Part shown: positions 13,482 through 19,997 of the stretch, piece after piece
Layout: every line of letters begins with the position of its first letter
Position numbering within the stretch: the stretch's first letter is position 1
DNA from: an uncultured Oscillospiraceae bacterium
GTDB taxonomy: Bacteria > Bacillota > Clostridia > Oscillospirales > Acutalibacteraceae
DNA length: 22,508 bases
Direction of reading: 5' to 3'
Assembly: GCA_900540535.1 (NCBI GenBank)
Contig: UQGM01000040.1
Span: forward strand, 1-22,508
Notes under the pieces: model-generated
What the model was told of the DNA's origin: nothing
What the model saw: only the letters and a program-made list of their open reading frames with translations
The model's database searches: none
Made by a program: the position numbers and the translations under genes

Positions 13482-14625
13482 AGATGTAGTCGCTCATAAC
13501 AGGCTGGAGACCTGCATCTTTAATAGCCTGATAAATCTCGCTTACTGTACGTCCGTCATCGATCTCAAACTGCTCGTCACCTTTGGCTTCGCCTGAATGT
13601 CCGCCGATGCCAACGTCAACGCCTGCGGAAATCTTTGTTGCGGCAATTTTGATTATGTTGTTGCGGAAATTTGCATTTTCACGGCTTGAAATAGTGATTG
13701 AAGCAAAGGGCATAAAAATTCTGTAAGCGCAGATAATCTGAAGAAGCTGAGGCTCGTGTACGTCCTTGGGATTTATCTTGTCGTTATTGATAATGGGACG
13801 AAGACGGGGGCAGGAGAAAGCAATTTCAGCATGAGGATATTTTCTCTGTAAAAGATATGCGTGCATACCTGTTGCAAAGGCATCCTTTCTGAAATCATCG
13901 AGTCCTAAGAGAGCCGCAAATCCGACGCCTCTGATGCCGCCTTTAATGGCTCTTTCCTGAGCGAAGAAACGATAGGGGAAAATTCTTTTGTTTCCGCCAA
14001 GGTGAAGAGTTGCATATTTGTCGGAGTTATATGTCTCCTGGAAAACCGTTACAAAGTCTGCGCCGCATGAGTGAAGATAAGCGTACTGGTCAGAGTTCAT
14101 GGGATAGACTTCAAGACCTACAACTTTAAAATACTTTCTTGCAATTTTGCAGGCTTCACCTATGTACTGAACGTCTGACATTTTGGGGCTTTCACCGGTG
14201 AGAATAAGGATTTCCTGAAGACCTGTATCGGCAATCGTCTTCATCTCTTTTTCAATCTCTTCTGCATTGAGCTTTGCACGGTGGATTTTATTGTGGCAGT
14301 TAAAGCCGCAGTATATGCAGTAGTTTTCACAGTAGTTTGCAATGTAGAGGGGAGTGAACATATAAATTGTGTTGCCGAAGTGCTTTCTTGTCTCCTGCTG
14401 TGCACGCTGTGCCATTTCTTCAAGGAAAGGCGCTGCGGCAGGTGAAAGAAGCGCTGCAAAGTCCTCAGGTGAGCACTGGTCATTTCTGAGGGCACGCTTT
14501 ACATCTTCAGCGGTATATTTATTGTAGTCGTAGCTGTTCATTGCTGAAATAACTCTGTCGAGAATGTCGGAGTCAAGCTGTTCCATTCCCTCCAGATATT
14601 TCATATGGTCAATAAGTTCTCTCAT
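13474..14625 (-). CDS. thiH: 2-iminoacetate synthase, radical SAM tyrosine lyase
   Basis: ThiH cleaves tyrosine to dehydroglycine and p-cresol, giving the glycine imine for thiazole formation under anaerobic conditions. The protein has 383 residues. A 4Fe-4S radical SAM motif CxxxCxxC is seen at Cys99, Cys103 and Cys106 (CENYCIYCGF). Downstream are the SAM-binding LTGESP segment and the C-terminal ThiH domain (ISSRENANFRNNII, GGHSGEAKGDEQFEI). It lies in the conserved order thiS-thiF-thiG-thiH-tenI, 45 bases after thiG. Its use instead of the oxygen-dependent ThiO fits an anaerobe, like the superoxide reductase in the same window. Confidence 0.95.
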   Translation of the reverse strand: MRELIDHMKYLEGMEQLDSDILDRVISAMNSYDYNKYTAEDVKRALRNDQCSPEDFAALLSPAAAPFLEEMAQRAQQETRKHFGNTIYMFTPLYIANYCENYCIYCGFNCHNKIHRAKLNAEEIEKEMKTIADTGLQEILILTGESPKMSDVQYIGEACKIARKYFKVVGLEVYPMNSDQYAYLHSCGADFVTVFQETYNSDKYATLHLGGNKRIFPYRFFAQERAIKGGIRGVGFAALLGLDDFRKDAFATGMHAYLLQRKYPHAEIAFSCPRLRPIINNDKINPKDVHEPQLLQIICAYRIFMPFASITISSRENANFRNNIIKIAATKISAGVDVGIGGHSGEAKGDEQFEIDDGRTVSEIYQAIKDAGLQPVMSDYIYV

Positions 14626-14670
14626 AATATAAAATTCGCTGCCTTTCTGTTTTTCTTTGCCTTTAGAGAA

Positions 14671-15435
14671 TTAGTCCTGCAAGAATCCTGTAAGGGGAGA
14701 GGAAGCACTGCCGCCTTTGTCAAGAACTCTTCCGAGACCTGAAAGATATGCGCTGCGTCCTGCTTCAATAGCCTGCTTAAATGCCTTTGCCATTGCGGGA
14801 ATGTCGCCCGCTGTTGCGATTGCGGTGTTTGCCATAACTGCGGCAGCACCCATTTCCATTGCCTCGCATGCCTGTGAGGGACGGCCGATGCCTGCGTCAA
14901 CAATAACGGGAAGGTCGATTTCGTCAATAAGTATCTGGATGAAATCCTTTGTGCAAAGACCCTTGTTTGAGCCGATAGGTGAACCAAGGGGCATAATGCA
15001 GGCTGCACCGGCATTTGCAAGATCTCTTGCAGCGTTAAGGTCGGGATACATATATGGCATAACTACAAATCCCTCTTTTGCAAGGATTTCAGTTGCCTTA
15101 ATTGTCTCATAGTTATCGGGAAGAAGATATTTTGAATCGTGGATAACTTCGATTTTTACAAAATCGCCGCATCCGATTTCTCTTGCAAGGCGTGCAATTC
15201 TTACAGCCTCATCAGCGTTTCTTGCACCTGATGTGTTGGGGAGAAGTGTAACTCCCTCAGGGATGTAGTCGAGAATGTTTTCTGCTCCACCGAGGTTTGC
15301 TCTTCTCAGAGCCAGTGTGATAATCTGAGCTCCTGCCTCTTCAACGGCAGCTTTAATAAGGTTAAGAGAATATTTTCCCGAGCCTAAAATAAATCTTGAT
15401 GTAAATTCATGTGATCCGAGTTTGAAAGTGTCCAT
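14671..15435 (-). CDS. thiG: thiazole synthase
   Basis: ThiG builds the thiazole phosphate ring from deoxyxylulose 5-phosphate, dehydroglycine and the thiocarboxylate on ThiS. The 254-residue protein has the TIM-barrel motifs SRFILGSGKY, NTSGARNADEAVR, VKIEVIHD with the Schiff-base lysine Lys94, MPLGSPIGSNKGL and VDAGIGRPSQACEAMEMGA. The C-terminus is normal. It starts with ATG 24 bases after thiF, behind AAGGAG. It is expected to work with ThiS, ThiF and ThiH of the same operon. Confidence 0.97.
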   Translation of the reverse strand: MDTFKLGSHEFTSRFILGSGKYSLNLIKAAVEEAGAQIITLALRRANLGGAENILDYIPEGVTLLPNTSGARNADEAVRIARLAREIGCGDFVKIEVIHDSKYLLPDNYETIKATEILAKEGFVVMPYMYPDLNAARDLANAGAACIMPLGSPIGSNKGLCTKDFIQILIDEIDLPVIVDAGIGRPSQACEAMEMGAAAVMANTAIATAGDIPAMAKAFKQAIEAGRSAYLSGLGRVLDKGGSASSPLTGFLQD

Positions 15436-15459
15436 TTTCTTTTACTCCTTATATTTGGA

Positions 15460-16269
15460 TTAAGGTTCTTCGCAGCCTGTAATAAGCCGCAGAACCATAT
15501 TTGCCTGATGTCCGGCGCAGATATCTACTCTCGGCGCCATAAGACCTCGTCCCTCTTCAGCAGCAGAAACTCCGTCGCCGCAAAGGTAAAAGTTTTTCAT
15601 AATGCGTTTTGTAACTATTGTGTTTGAGCTTTCAAGTCCCGCCATGCCAGATGCTGCCACTATTTTTTTACGAGGGCATTTTTCGAGAATGGTGTTTATC
15701 ATTTCCGCCTTTGCTTCCGGTGAGTCAAAGGCTTCACAGATGATGTCATCTTCTGCGAAAATCTCCGCTGCATTTTCGGCGGTAATGCGTACTTGTTCAG
15801 CCTTTACTTTAATAAAAGGATTATATTCCTTTATCTGCAAAGCGGTTGCTTCCGATTTAGCCATTCCCAGATGACAAATCCTGTACCGCTGACGGTTGAG
15901 GTTGCTCGGTTCTACTGTGTCAAAATCAATAAGATGAAGATGTCCGACTCCTGTGCGTGCCAAAGCTTCTGCTATGGAGGAACCGAGACCGCCAAGACCC
16001 GCAACAGCAACTTTTGCATTCTTTATTTTTTCGTACACTCCCGGAGTAAGCCTTGCTTTCATCATAACGTCAAGGGAATCACGGTCGGGGAGTACATCCT
16101 TTTCGATAAAGAATACATTGTCACCGTTTTTGATAGGGGAATCTTCACTTAAAGCAAATCCGTTTTTTATTGTAACGGTTTTATTTTCAGTAAACCCCAG
16201 AGATTTTCGAAGTTTAAATACACTGTTCTCCTGAGTTTCAAATGGTTTGCCATTTAAGGTGATTTTCAT
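15460..16269 (-). CDS. thiF: ThiS adenylyltransferase with N-terminal ThiS-like domain
   Basis: ThiF activates the ThiS C-terminus with ATP for sulfur transfer. The protein has 269 residues. Residues 1-60 resemble a ThiS ubiquitin fold (MKITLNGKPFETQ, KNGDNVFFI) but lack a terminal Gly-Gly. Residues 80-265 form the E1-like Rossmann domain with GLGGLGSSIA (91-100), DFDTVEPSNLNRQ (115-127) and ASGMAG. No paired CxxC zinc motifs of the E. coli ThiF type are seen, which fits the shorter Clostridial ThiF family. Its ribosome binding site lies within the last glycine codons of thiS, 8 bases upstream. MoeB or another E1-like enzyme is excluded by context. Confidence 0.92.
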   Translation of the reverse strand: MKITLNGKPFETQENSVFKLRKSLGFTENKTVTIKNGFALSEDSPIKNGDNVFFIEKDVLPDRDSLDVMMKARLTPGVYEKIKNAKVAVAGLGGLGSSIAEALARTGVGHLHLIDFDTVEPSNLNRQRYRICHLGMAKSEATALQIKEYNPFIKVKAEQVRITAENAAEIFAEDDIICEAFDSPEAKAEMINTILEKCPRKKIVAASGMAGLESSNTIVTKRIMKNFYLCGDGVSAAEEGRGLMAPRVDICAGHQANMVLRLITGCEEP

Positions 16270-16277
16270 TTAATAAA

Positions 16278-16487
16278 TCAGCCTCCGCCCACAAAGTTTA
16301 CTATTTCGAGACTGTCTCCGTCAGAGAGAATTGTGCTCTCATAGCTTGCCTTGGGTATAATTTCTCCGTTAAGTTCCGCCGCTATACGCTCTTTTTTTAG
16401 ACCGAGAGTTTCGGTAAGCGCAAGTATGGAAGTACCTGACGGTATATCTTTTTCCTCTCCGCTGAGAGTTATTTTAATCATCTCCAC
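16278..16487 (-). CDS. thiS: sulfur carrier protein ThiS
   Basis: This 69-residue ubiquitin-like protein ends in VGGG, giving the diglycine C-terminus that becomes a thiocarboxylate and donates sulfur to thiazole synthase. The middle shows the family pattern IAAELNGEIIPKASYESTIL and DGDSLEIVNFVGGG. The GTG start at 16487 is seven bases after GGAGGTG. An ATG two codons later is a poorer fit. First gene of the thiazole operon, after a leader with a terminator-like hairpin. Confidence 0.95.
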   Translation of the reverse strand: MEMIKITLSGEEKDIPSGTSILALTETLGLKKERIAAELNGEIIPKASYESTILSDGDSLEIVNFVGGG

Positions 16488-16513
16488 TTTGTAACACCTC
16501 CGATAAAAGCATT

Positions 16514-16582
16514 AAAAAAGCAGAAAAGCCCCACGAAGAATTACACCCGCGGTGGTGTACCCCTTCGTGAGACTTTTCTGCT
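16514..16582 (-). promoter_or_regulatory. terminator-type leader of the thiS operon (not a TPP aptamer)
   Basis: On the minus strand a long hairpin has a 10-bp base AGCAGAAAAG (16582-16573) with CTTTTCTGCT (16528-16519) and a 7-bp middle stem CACGAAG with CTTCGTG. The apical stem is TACACC/GGTGTA, and a U run (16519-16514) follows. It lies just before the thiS ribosome binding site, so it should stop transcription unless relieved. An alternative helix GTGAG (16585-16581) with CTCAC (16571-16567) would disrupt the 5' half. The conserved TPP riboswitch sequences CTGAGA and GATAATGCCA are absent. Confidence 0.75.
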
Positions 16583-16595
16583 CACTCTGCTAAGA

Positions 16596-16624
16596 ATAAT
16601 AGCACATCACTGCAAATTAGTCAA
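16596..16624 (-). promoter_or_regulatory. promoter of the thiSFGH-tenI operon
   Basis: On the minus strand TTGACT (16624-16619), a 17-base spacer and TATTAT (16601-16596) are seen. The start would be near 16590, so almost the whole 100-nt leader is the hairpin plus the ribosome binding site. The adjacent 16625-16865 is very AT-rich and shows no gene. The methyltransferase promoter must lie there, with a TATAAT near 16780 but no convincing -35. Confidence 0.75.
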
Positions 16625-16865
16625 TAAAAACAGTTTATATAAATTTTGAAAGTGCTTGAAAAAATAGTAATCTTTTGATGTTTTGATGCTCAAATTTTTG
16701 CTGACTATACAAAACTTTACTGGTAGATTATAAGAAAATATGATAATTAATAAAGAGTAGAATTATCGTAGTAAATATTTTATAATGTATATATGTTGAA
16801 AAATTAATAAATGGTATAAATAAAACTAAAACTAATAAATCACAGTTTCTGAAAGAGGGGTCAAT

Positions 16866-17588
16866 ATGGATTTCATTGAAAATAAGGAGATTATTACTTC
16901 TACAAGTGATGTTTTAGTAATGCTTGACGAGTTACTTGAAAGAAGAGACGGGGAATGGTGGGATAACTTTTATGCTAAAAGGACACGTCCTGTTCCGTTT
17001 TTTAAGAATATTCCCGATGAAGATCTTATCTTATATTGTAATGAGGGTATATTTCGCAAAGGAAAATCATTGGATATCGGGTGTGGAAATGGCAGAAATA
17101 CATTTTATTTAGCTGAACAGGGATTCGATTCTTTTGGAATCGATATTTCAAAAGAATCCATAGCATGGGCAAAGGAAATGTCACAAAACATATTAAATAA
17201 ACCTTATTTTGAAAAGAAATCCCTGTTTGATTTTGAAGCTAAATCAAACAGCTTTGATCTGATTCTTGACAGTGGATGTTTTCATCATATCAAACCACAT
17301 AGAAGAGAAGAATATCTTACTAAGGTTAAAACTTTGTTAAAAAATGATGGATATTTTCTGATGACCTGCTTTAATCTGGAGGGCGGTGCAGATGTAACTG
17401 ATTATGATGTATATCGAGACCGTTCCATGCACGGCGGCTTGGGTTTCTCAGAAAATAAATTAAAAGCTATATTAAACACTTATTTTGATATTCAAGAATT
17501 CAGAGAAATGAAAGAATCAGATAATCCAGATGTATTTGGCAAAAGTTTTATGTGGGTTGTTTTGATGAAGAAAAAAACACAGCTTTAA
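16866..17588 (+). CDS. class I SAM-dependent methyltransferase, AT-rich and probably acquired
   Basis: The 240-residue protein has a Rossmann SAM-binding motif I LDIGCGNGRNTFYLAEQGF (about 70-88), motif II acidic loop GIDIS, and FDLILDSGCFHHI with LLKNDGYFLMTCFN downstream. The N-terminal stretch WWDNFYAKRTRPVPFF resembles the small-molecule methyltransferase/TehB-like group. The substrate cannot be assigned. It is the only plus-strand gene in 12885-22508 and splits the thiamine genes. Codons and flanks are visibly richer in A and T than the neighbours, which suggests recent transfer. The ribosome binding site is GAGGGG before ATG at 16866. I see no clear thiamine link. Confidence 0.88.
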   Translation: MDFIENKEIITSTSDVLVMLDELLERRDGEWWDNFYAKRTRPVPFFKNIPDEDLILYCNEGIFRKGKSLDIGCGNGRNTFYLAEQGFDSFGIDISKESIAWAKEMSQNILNKPYFEKKSLFDFEAKSNSFDLILDSGCFHHIKPHRREEYLTKVKTLLKNDGYFLMTCFNLEGGADVTDYDVYRDRSMHGGLGFSENKLKAILNTYFDIQEFREMKESDNPDVFGKSFMWVVLMKKKTQL

Positions 17589-17642
17589 GTTTGTACGATT
17601 GATAATGAAATGATAGATTTTATGTTGCGTAAGAGCATAGAA

Positions 17643-17736
17643 GATTTTATGGCGAAAACTTTCATTTTGAGCTGTTTTTAAAGATTTTTTATAAACACTT
17701 ATGGGAAGCTATAATGTAGTTTTCGCCTATAAAATC
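17643..17736. repeat. inverted repeat between methyltransferase and thiD
   Basis: GATTTTATGGCGAAAACT (17643-17660) is the inverse of AGTTTTCGCCTATAAAATC (17718-17736) except for one extra base, with 57 bases between. It sits between two convergent genes but lacks a following U tract. It may be a miniature mobile element remnant or the edge of the inserted segment. Confidence 0.6.
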
Positions 17737-17744
17737 AATAAAAA

Positions 17745-18524
17745 TCAGAGAATGTACATATGGTTAAGAGGTCCACTACCCTTTCCTAAATCAAGGCCTG
17801 CTTTTAATGCGCCTGTTATATAACTTTTAGCACAACTTACGCTTTCCTCAACGGAAAAACCTCTTGCAAGTCCACAGGCTATGGCAGAAGAGAGAGTGCA
17901 TCCTGTTCCGTGGGTGTTGGGGTTGTCCACTCTTTCTGCTTTAAACCATGTCGCCCAGTTGTTTTCATAAAGGAGATCATCTGCGGTGTCTTCAAGATGA
18001 CCGCCTTTAATGAGCACTGCACCGCTGATGTTTTCGGAAATATCCTTTGCGGCTTTGAGCATATCTTCGCTGTTTTTAATTTCATATCCGCAAAGAGCTA
18101 CTGCTTCATGAAGATTGGGAGTTATAACCGTACCTAAGGGGAGAAGCTCGTTTTTAAGGGCATCCATAGCGTTTTCATTTAAAAGCACACTCCCGCTTGT
18201 GGAGACCATAACGGGGTCAACTACAATGTTCTCCGCTTTATATTCTTTGAGCTTTGCGGCAATTATCTTAATGATTTCAGCATTTGACACCATACCGATT
18301 TTAACAGCGTCGGGACGTATGTCATTGAATACACAGTCAATCTGCTGAGCCACAAATTCCGGAGTTGCTTCCTGTACGCCGTAAACGCCTGTGGTGTTCT
18401 GAGCTGTCATAGCTGTTATAACACTCATAGCATAAAGTTTGTGTGCGGTAATGGTTTTAATATCTGCCTGAATACCGGCGCCGCCGCTGCAATCAGAGCC
18501 TGCAATTGAAAGTACGGTTTTCAT
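17745..18524 (-). CDS. thiD: hydroxymethylpyrimidine / HMP-phosphate kinase
   Basis: ThiD phosphorylates HMP twice to HMP pyrophosphate, the pyrimidine partner for ThiE. Ribokinase-fold motifs are present: SIAGSDCSGGAGIQADIKT near the N-terminus, VDPVMVSTSGSVLL, TPNLHEA and the catalytic NTHGTGCTLSSAIA. I choose the ATG at 18524, giving 259 residues. It overlaps the stop of the upstream HAD gene as ATGA and follows GGAGG by 11 bases. A further six codons upstream are open, but the ATG there lies on the binding site. It is the third gene of the TPP-riboswitch operon. Confidence 0.95.
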   Translation of the reverse strand: MKTVLSIAGSDCSGGAGIQADIKTITAHKLYAMSVITAMTAQNTTGVYGVQEATPEFVAQQIDCVFNDIRPDAVKIGMVSNAEIIKIIAAKLKEYKAENIVVDPVMVSTSGSVLLNENAMDALKNELLPLGTVITPNLHEAVALCGYEIKNSEDMLKAAKDISENISGAVLIKGGHLEDTADDLLYENNWATWFKAERVDNPNTHGTGCTLSSAIACGLARGFSVEESVSCAKSYITGALKAGLDLGKGSGPLNHMYIL

Positions 18525-19171
18525 AGATTGTTTTTCCTCCATTCGTCATAAGAAGTTATGTAATATTTTGAAATTGCCTTTATTTCATCTTTGTGTTTCA
18601 TTGCCCATTTATCTTCTACGGCGGCAATCATGAAGCCGTCGTTATAAGCGGTTTTTGTGGCAAAATAAGAATCCTCAAAAATAAGGGTGTTTTCTCTTTC
18701 TGTTCCCAAGAAAGCCAAAGCTGTACGGTAGATGTGGGGCGTATCCTTGCCTACACCTAAATCTGGACAGGTGAATATTTCTCCGAAGTATTTCAGTATT
18801 CCGCAGTTGTCGAGAGCTTTTTCGACTAAATATTTATCCGTCGCCGTAGCTATACACATTGAAACACCTGCATCGCTGAGCGCCTTTAAAAGCTCAGGTA
18901 CACCGGGCTTGGTTTCATGTAAATTAAAATAGAAATCCTCAATTAAATCATTTATTCCCTGTGCTATCTGTTCCCATGTAAGGTGGGGCATAAATTCATT
19001 TTTTATAAGCTTTGACCCTTCAGCAAGACTCAGTGTAATAAATTTGCTGTCAATGCCCTCCGGAGGAGTAATGCCCTGAGATTTTAAATATCTGCTTGCG
19101 GCAGTTGCCCACATTCCCATGGAGTCAAAAAGAGTTCCGTCAACGTCAAAAATTGCGCCTTTAAGCTTCAT
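18521..19171 (-). CDS. HAD-superfamily phosphatase in the thiamine operon
   Basis: The 216-residue protein has HAD motif I DVDGTLFDS (nucleophile Asp9, Asp11), motif II in CIATATDK, a motif III lysine in VGKDTP and motif IV IFEDSYFA. A helical cap follows motif I, as in beta-phosphoglucomutase-like phosphatases. It overlaps thiE by 11 bases and thiD by 4, so it is tightly cotranscribed under the TPP riboswitch. A phosphatase acting on thiamine monophosphate or on a damaged intermediate is an attractive inference. The sequence alone does not fix the substrate. No thiL is visible in the window. Confidence 0.88.
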   Translation of the reverse strand: MKLKGAIFDVDGTLFDSMGMWATAASRYLKSQGITPPEGIDSKFITLSLAEGSKLIKNEFMPHLTWEQIAQGINDLIEDFYFNLHETKPGVPELLKALSDAGVSMCIATATDKYLVEKALDNCGILKYFGEIFTCPDLGVGKDTPHIYRTALAFLGTERENTLIFEDSYFATKTAYNDGFMIAAVEDKWAMKHKDEIKAISKYYITSYDEWRKNNL

Positions 19172-19805
19172 TTCCAGTCACTCCCAAGGCAATTTTTTTA
19201 AGTTCATTGGCCGCTTTTTCAGGCTCGTCGGAAGAATATATTGCAGAGACAACTGCAAGTCCTGCTATTCCTGTACCTTTAAGCTGAGGGGCATTTGTTT
19301 CGTTTATGCCTCCTATGGCAACAACGGGAATTTTTACAGTTTCACAGATTTTTTTAAGAGTTTCCTTTGACATGGGCTTTGCATCCGCTTTTGTGGAGGT
19401 GCCGAAAACAGCGCCTGAGCCGAGATAATCAGCTCCGTTTTTCTCTGCTTCGGCAGCCTGTTCGGGGGTTCTTGCGGTGATGCCGATAATCATATTATCT
19501 CCAAGCATTTTTTTAGCCTCGGCAATGTTCATGTCTCCCTGACCGAGATGTACTCCGTCGGCTCCGGCTTTTAATGCAATTTTCGGATTGTCATTTATAA
19601 TGAGGGGCGCAGAATATCTGTGGCAAATTTCTTTGATTCTTATTGCATCCTGCAAAAAAGTTTCAGGATCTGCGTTTTTTTCACGAAGCTGAATCATTGT
19701 CGCTCCGCCCTTTAATGCAAGTTCTGTTTTTTCTTCAAGGGTAAATGCTCCTAAAGCAGATGAATCAGTAATTGCATAGAGCAAAAGGTTTTCTTTTTTT
19801 AACAT
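19161..19805 (-). CDS. thiE: thiamine phosphate synthase
   Basis: ThiE joins HMP pyrophosphate and thiazole phosphate to make thiamine monophosphate. The 214-residue protein shows IQLREKN (Arg41, Lys43), IINDN, GVHLGQGD (His86, Gln89, Asp91), GITART and GSGAVFGTSTK, all ThiE signatures. I start at ATG 19805, nine bases after GGAGG. The frame is open 29 codons further up, but that stretch is the riboswitch terminator and aptamer. First gene of the thiE-HAD-thiD operon. Confidence 0.96.
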   Translation of the reverse strand: MLKKENLLLYAITDSSALGAFTLEEKTELALKGGATMIQLREKNADPETFLQDAIRIKEICHRYSAPLIINDNPKIALKAGADGVHLGQGDMNIAEAKKMLGDNMIIGITARTPEQAAEAEKNGADYLGSGAVFGTSTKADAKPMSKETLKKICETVKIPVVAIGGINETNAPQLKGTGIAGLAVVSAIYSSDEPEKAANELKKIALGVTGNEA

Positions 19806-19822
19806 AATGACCTCCAAAATAC

Positions 19823-19855
19823 AAAAGGGGAAACATCTGCGGCAGATGCTTCCCC
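19823..19855 (-). terminator. TPP riboswitch expression-platform terminator
   Basis: On the minus strand GGGGAAGCATCTGC (19855-19842) pairs with GCAGATGTTTCCCC (19840-19827) with one G-U pair. TTTTG follows. It lies between the aptamer and the thiE ribosome binding site. Confidence 0.9.
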
Positions 19856-19872
19856 CGAAAATCAAGAAAAGA

Positions 19873-19958
19873 AACCTTCCCTGCGTTGGCATTATCCAAA
19901 TCAGGTCAAAGGGTCGAAGCGCCGCTTCCTCTCAGCCTGCCTGCGCAAGCTCCCCATG
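19873..19958 (-). promoter_or_regulatory. TPP (THI-element) riboswitch aptamer
   Basis: The minus strand carries the conserved blocks in order: GGGGAGC near the 5' end, GGCTGAGAGG (19938-19929), GACCCTTTGACCTGA (about 19915-19901), TTTGGATAATGCCA (19900-19887) and CGCAGGGAAGG (19884-19874). With the following terminator it should switch off thiE-HAD-thiD when thiamine pyrophosphate is high. Confidence 0.97.
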
Positions 19959-19968
19959 TATTATTTAA

Positions 19969-19997
19969 ATTTTAGCACAATAATATAAAAATATCAA
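19969..19997 (-). promoter_or_regulatory. promoter of the thiE operon
   Basis: On the minus strand TTGATA (19997-19992), a 17-base spacer and TAAAAT (19974-19969) lie just before the TPP aptamer. The -35 box overlaps the stop codon region of the upstream permease gene. No terminator separates that permease from this operon, so read-through into the riboswitch is possible. Confidence 0.75.

Noticed and set aside
16519..16582. T-box leader upstream of thiS (ACCGCG and TTCGTGG resemble T-box bulge and discriminator bases)
   Set aside because: There is no room for the stem I specifier loop in a ~100-nt leader. The similarity is limited to a few bases in the apical stem.
19806..19892. N-terminal extension of ThiE by 29 residues
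   Set aside because: These codons coincide with the riboswitch terminator and 3' aptamer. The ATG at 19805 has a proper GGAGG and matches the family start.
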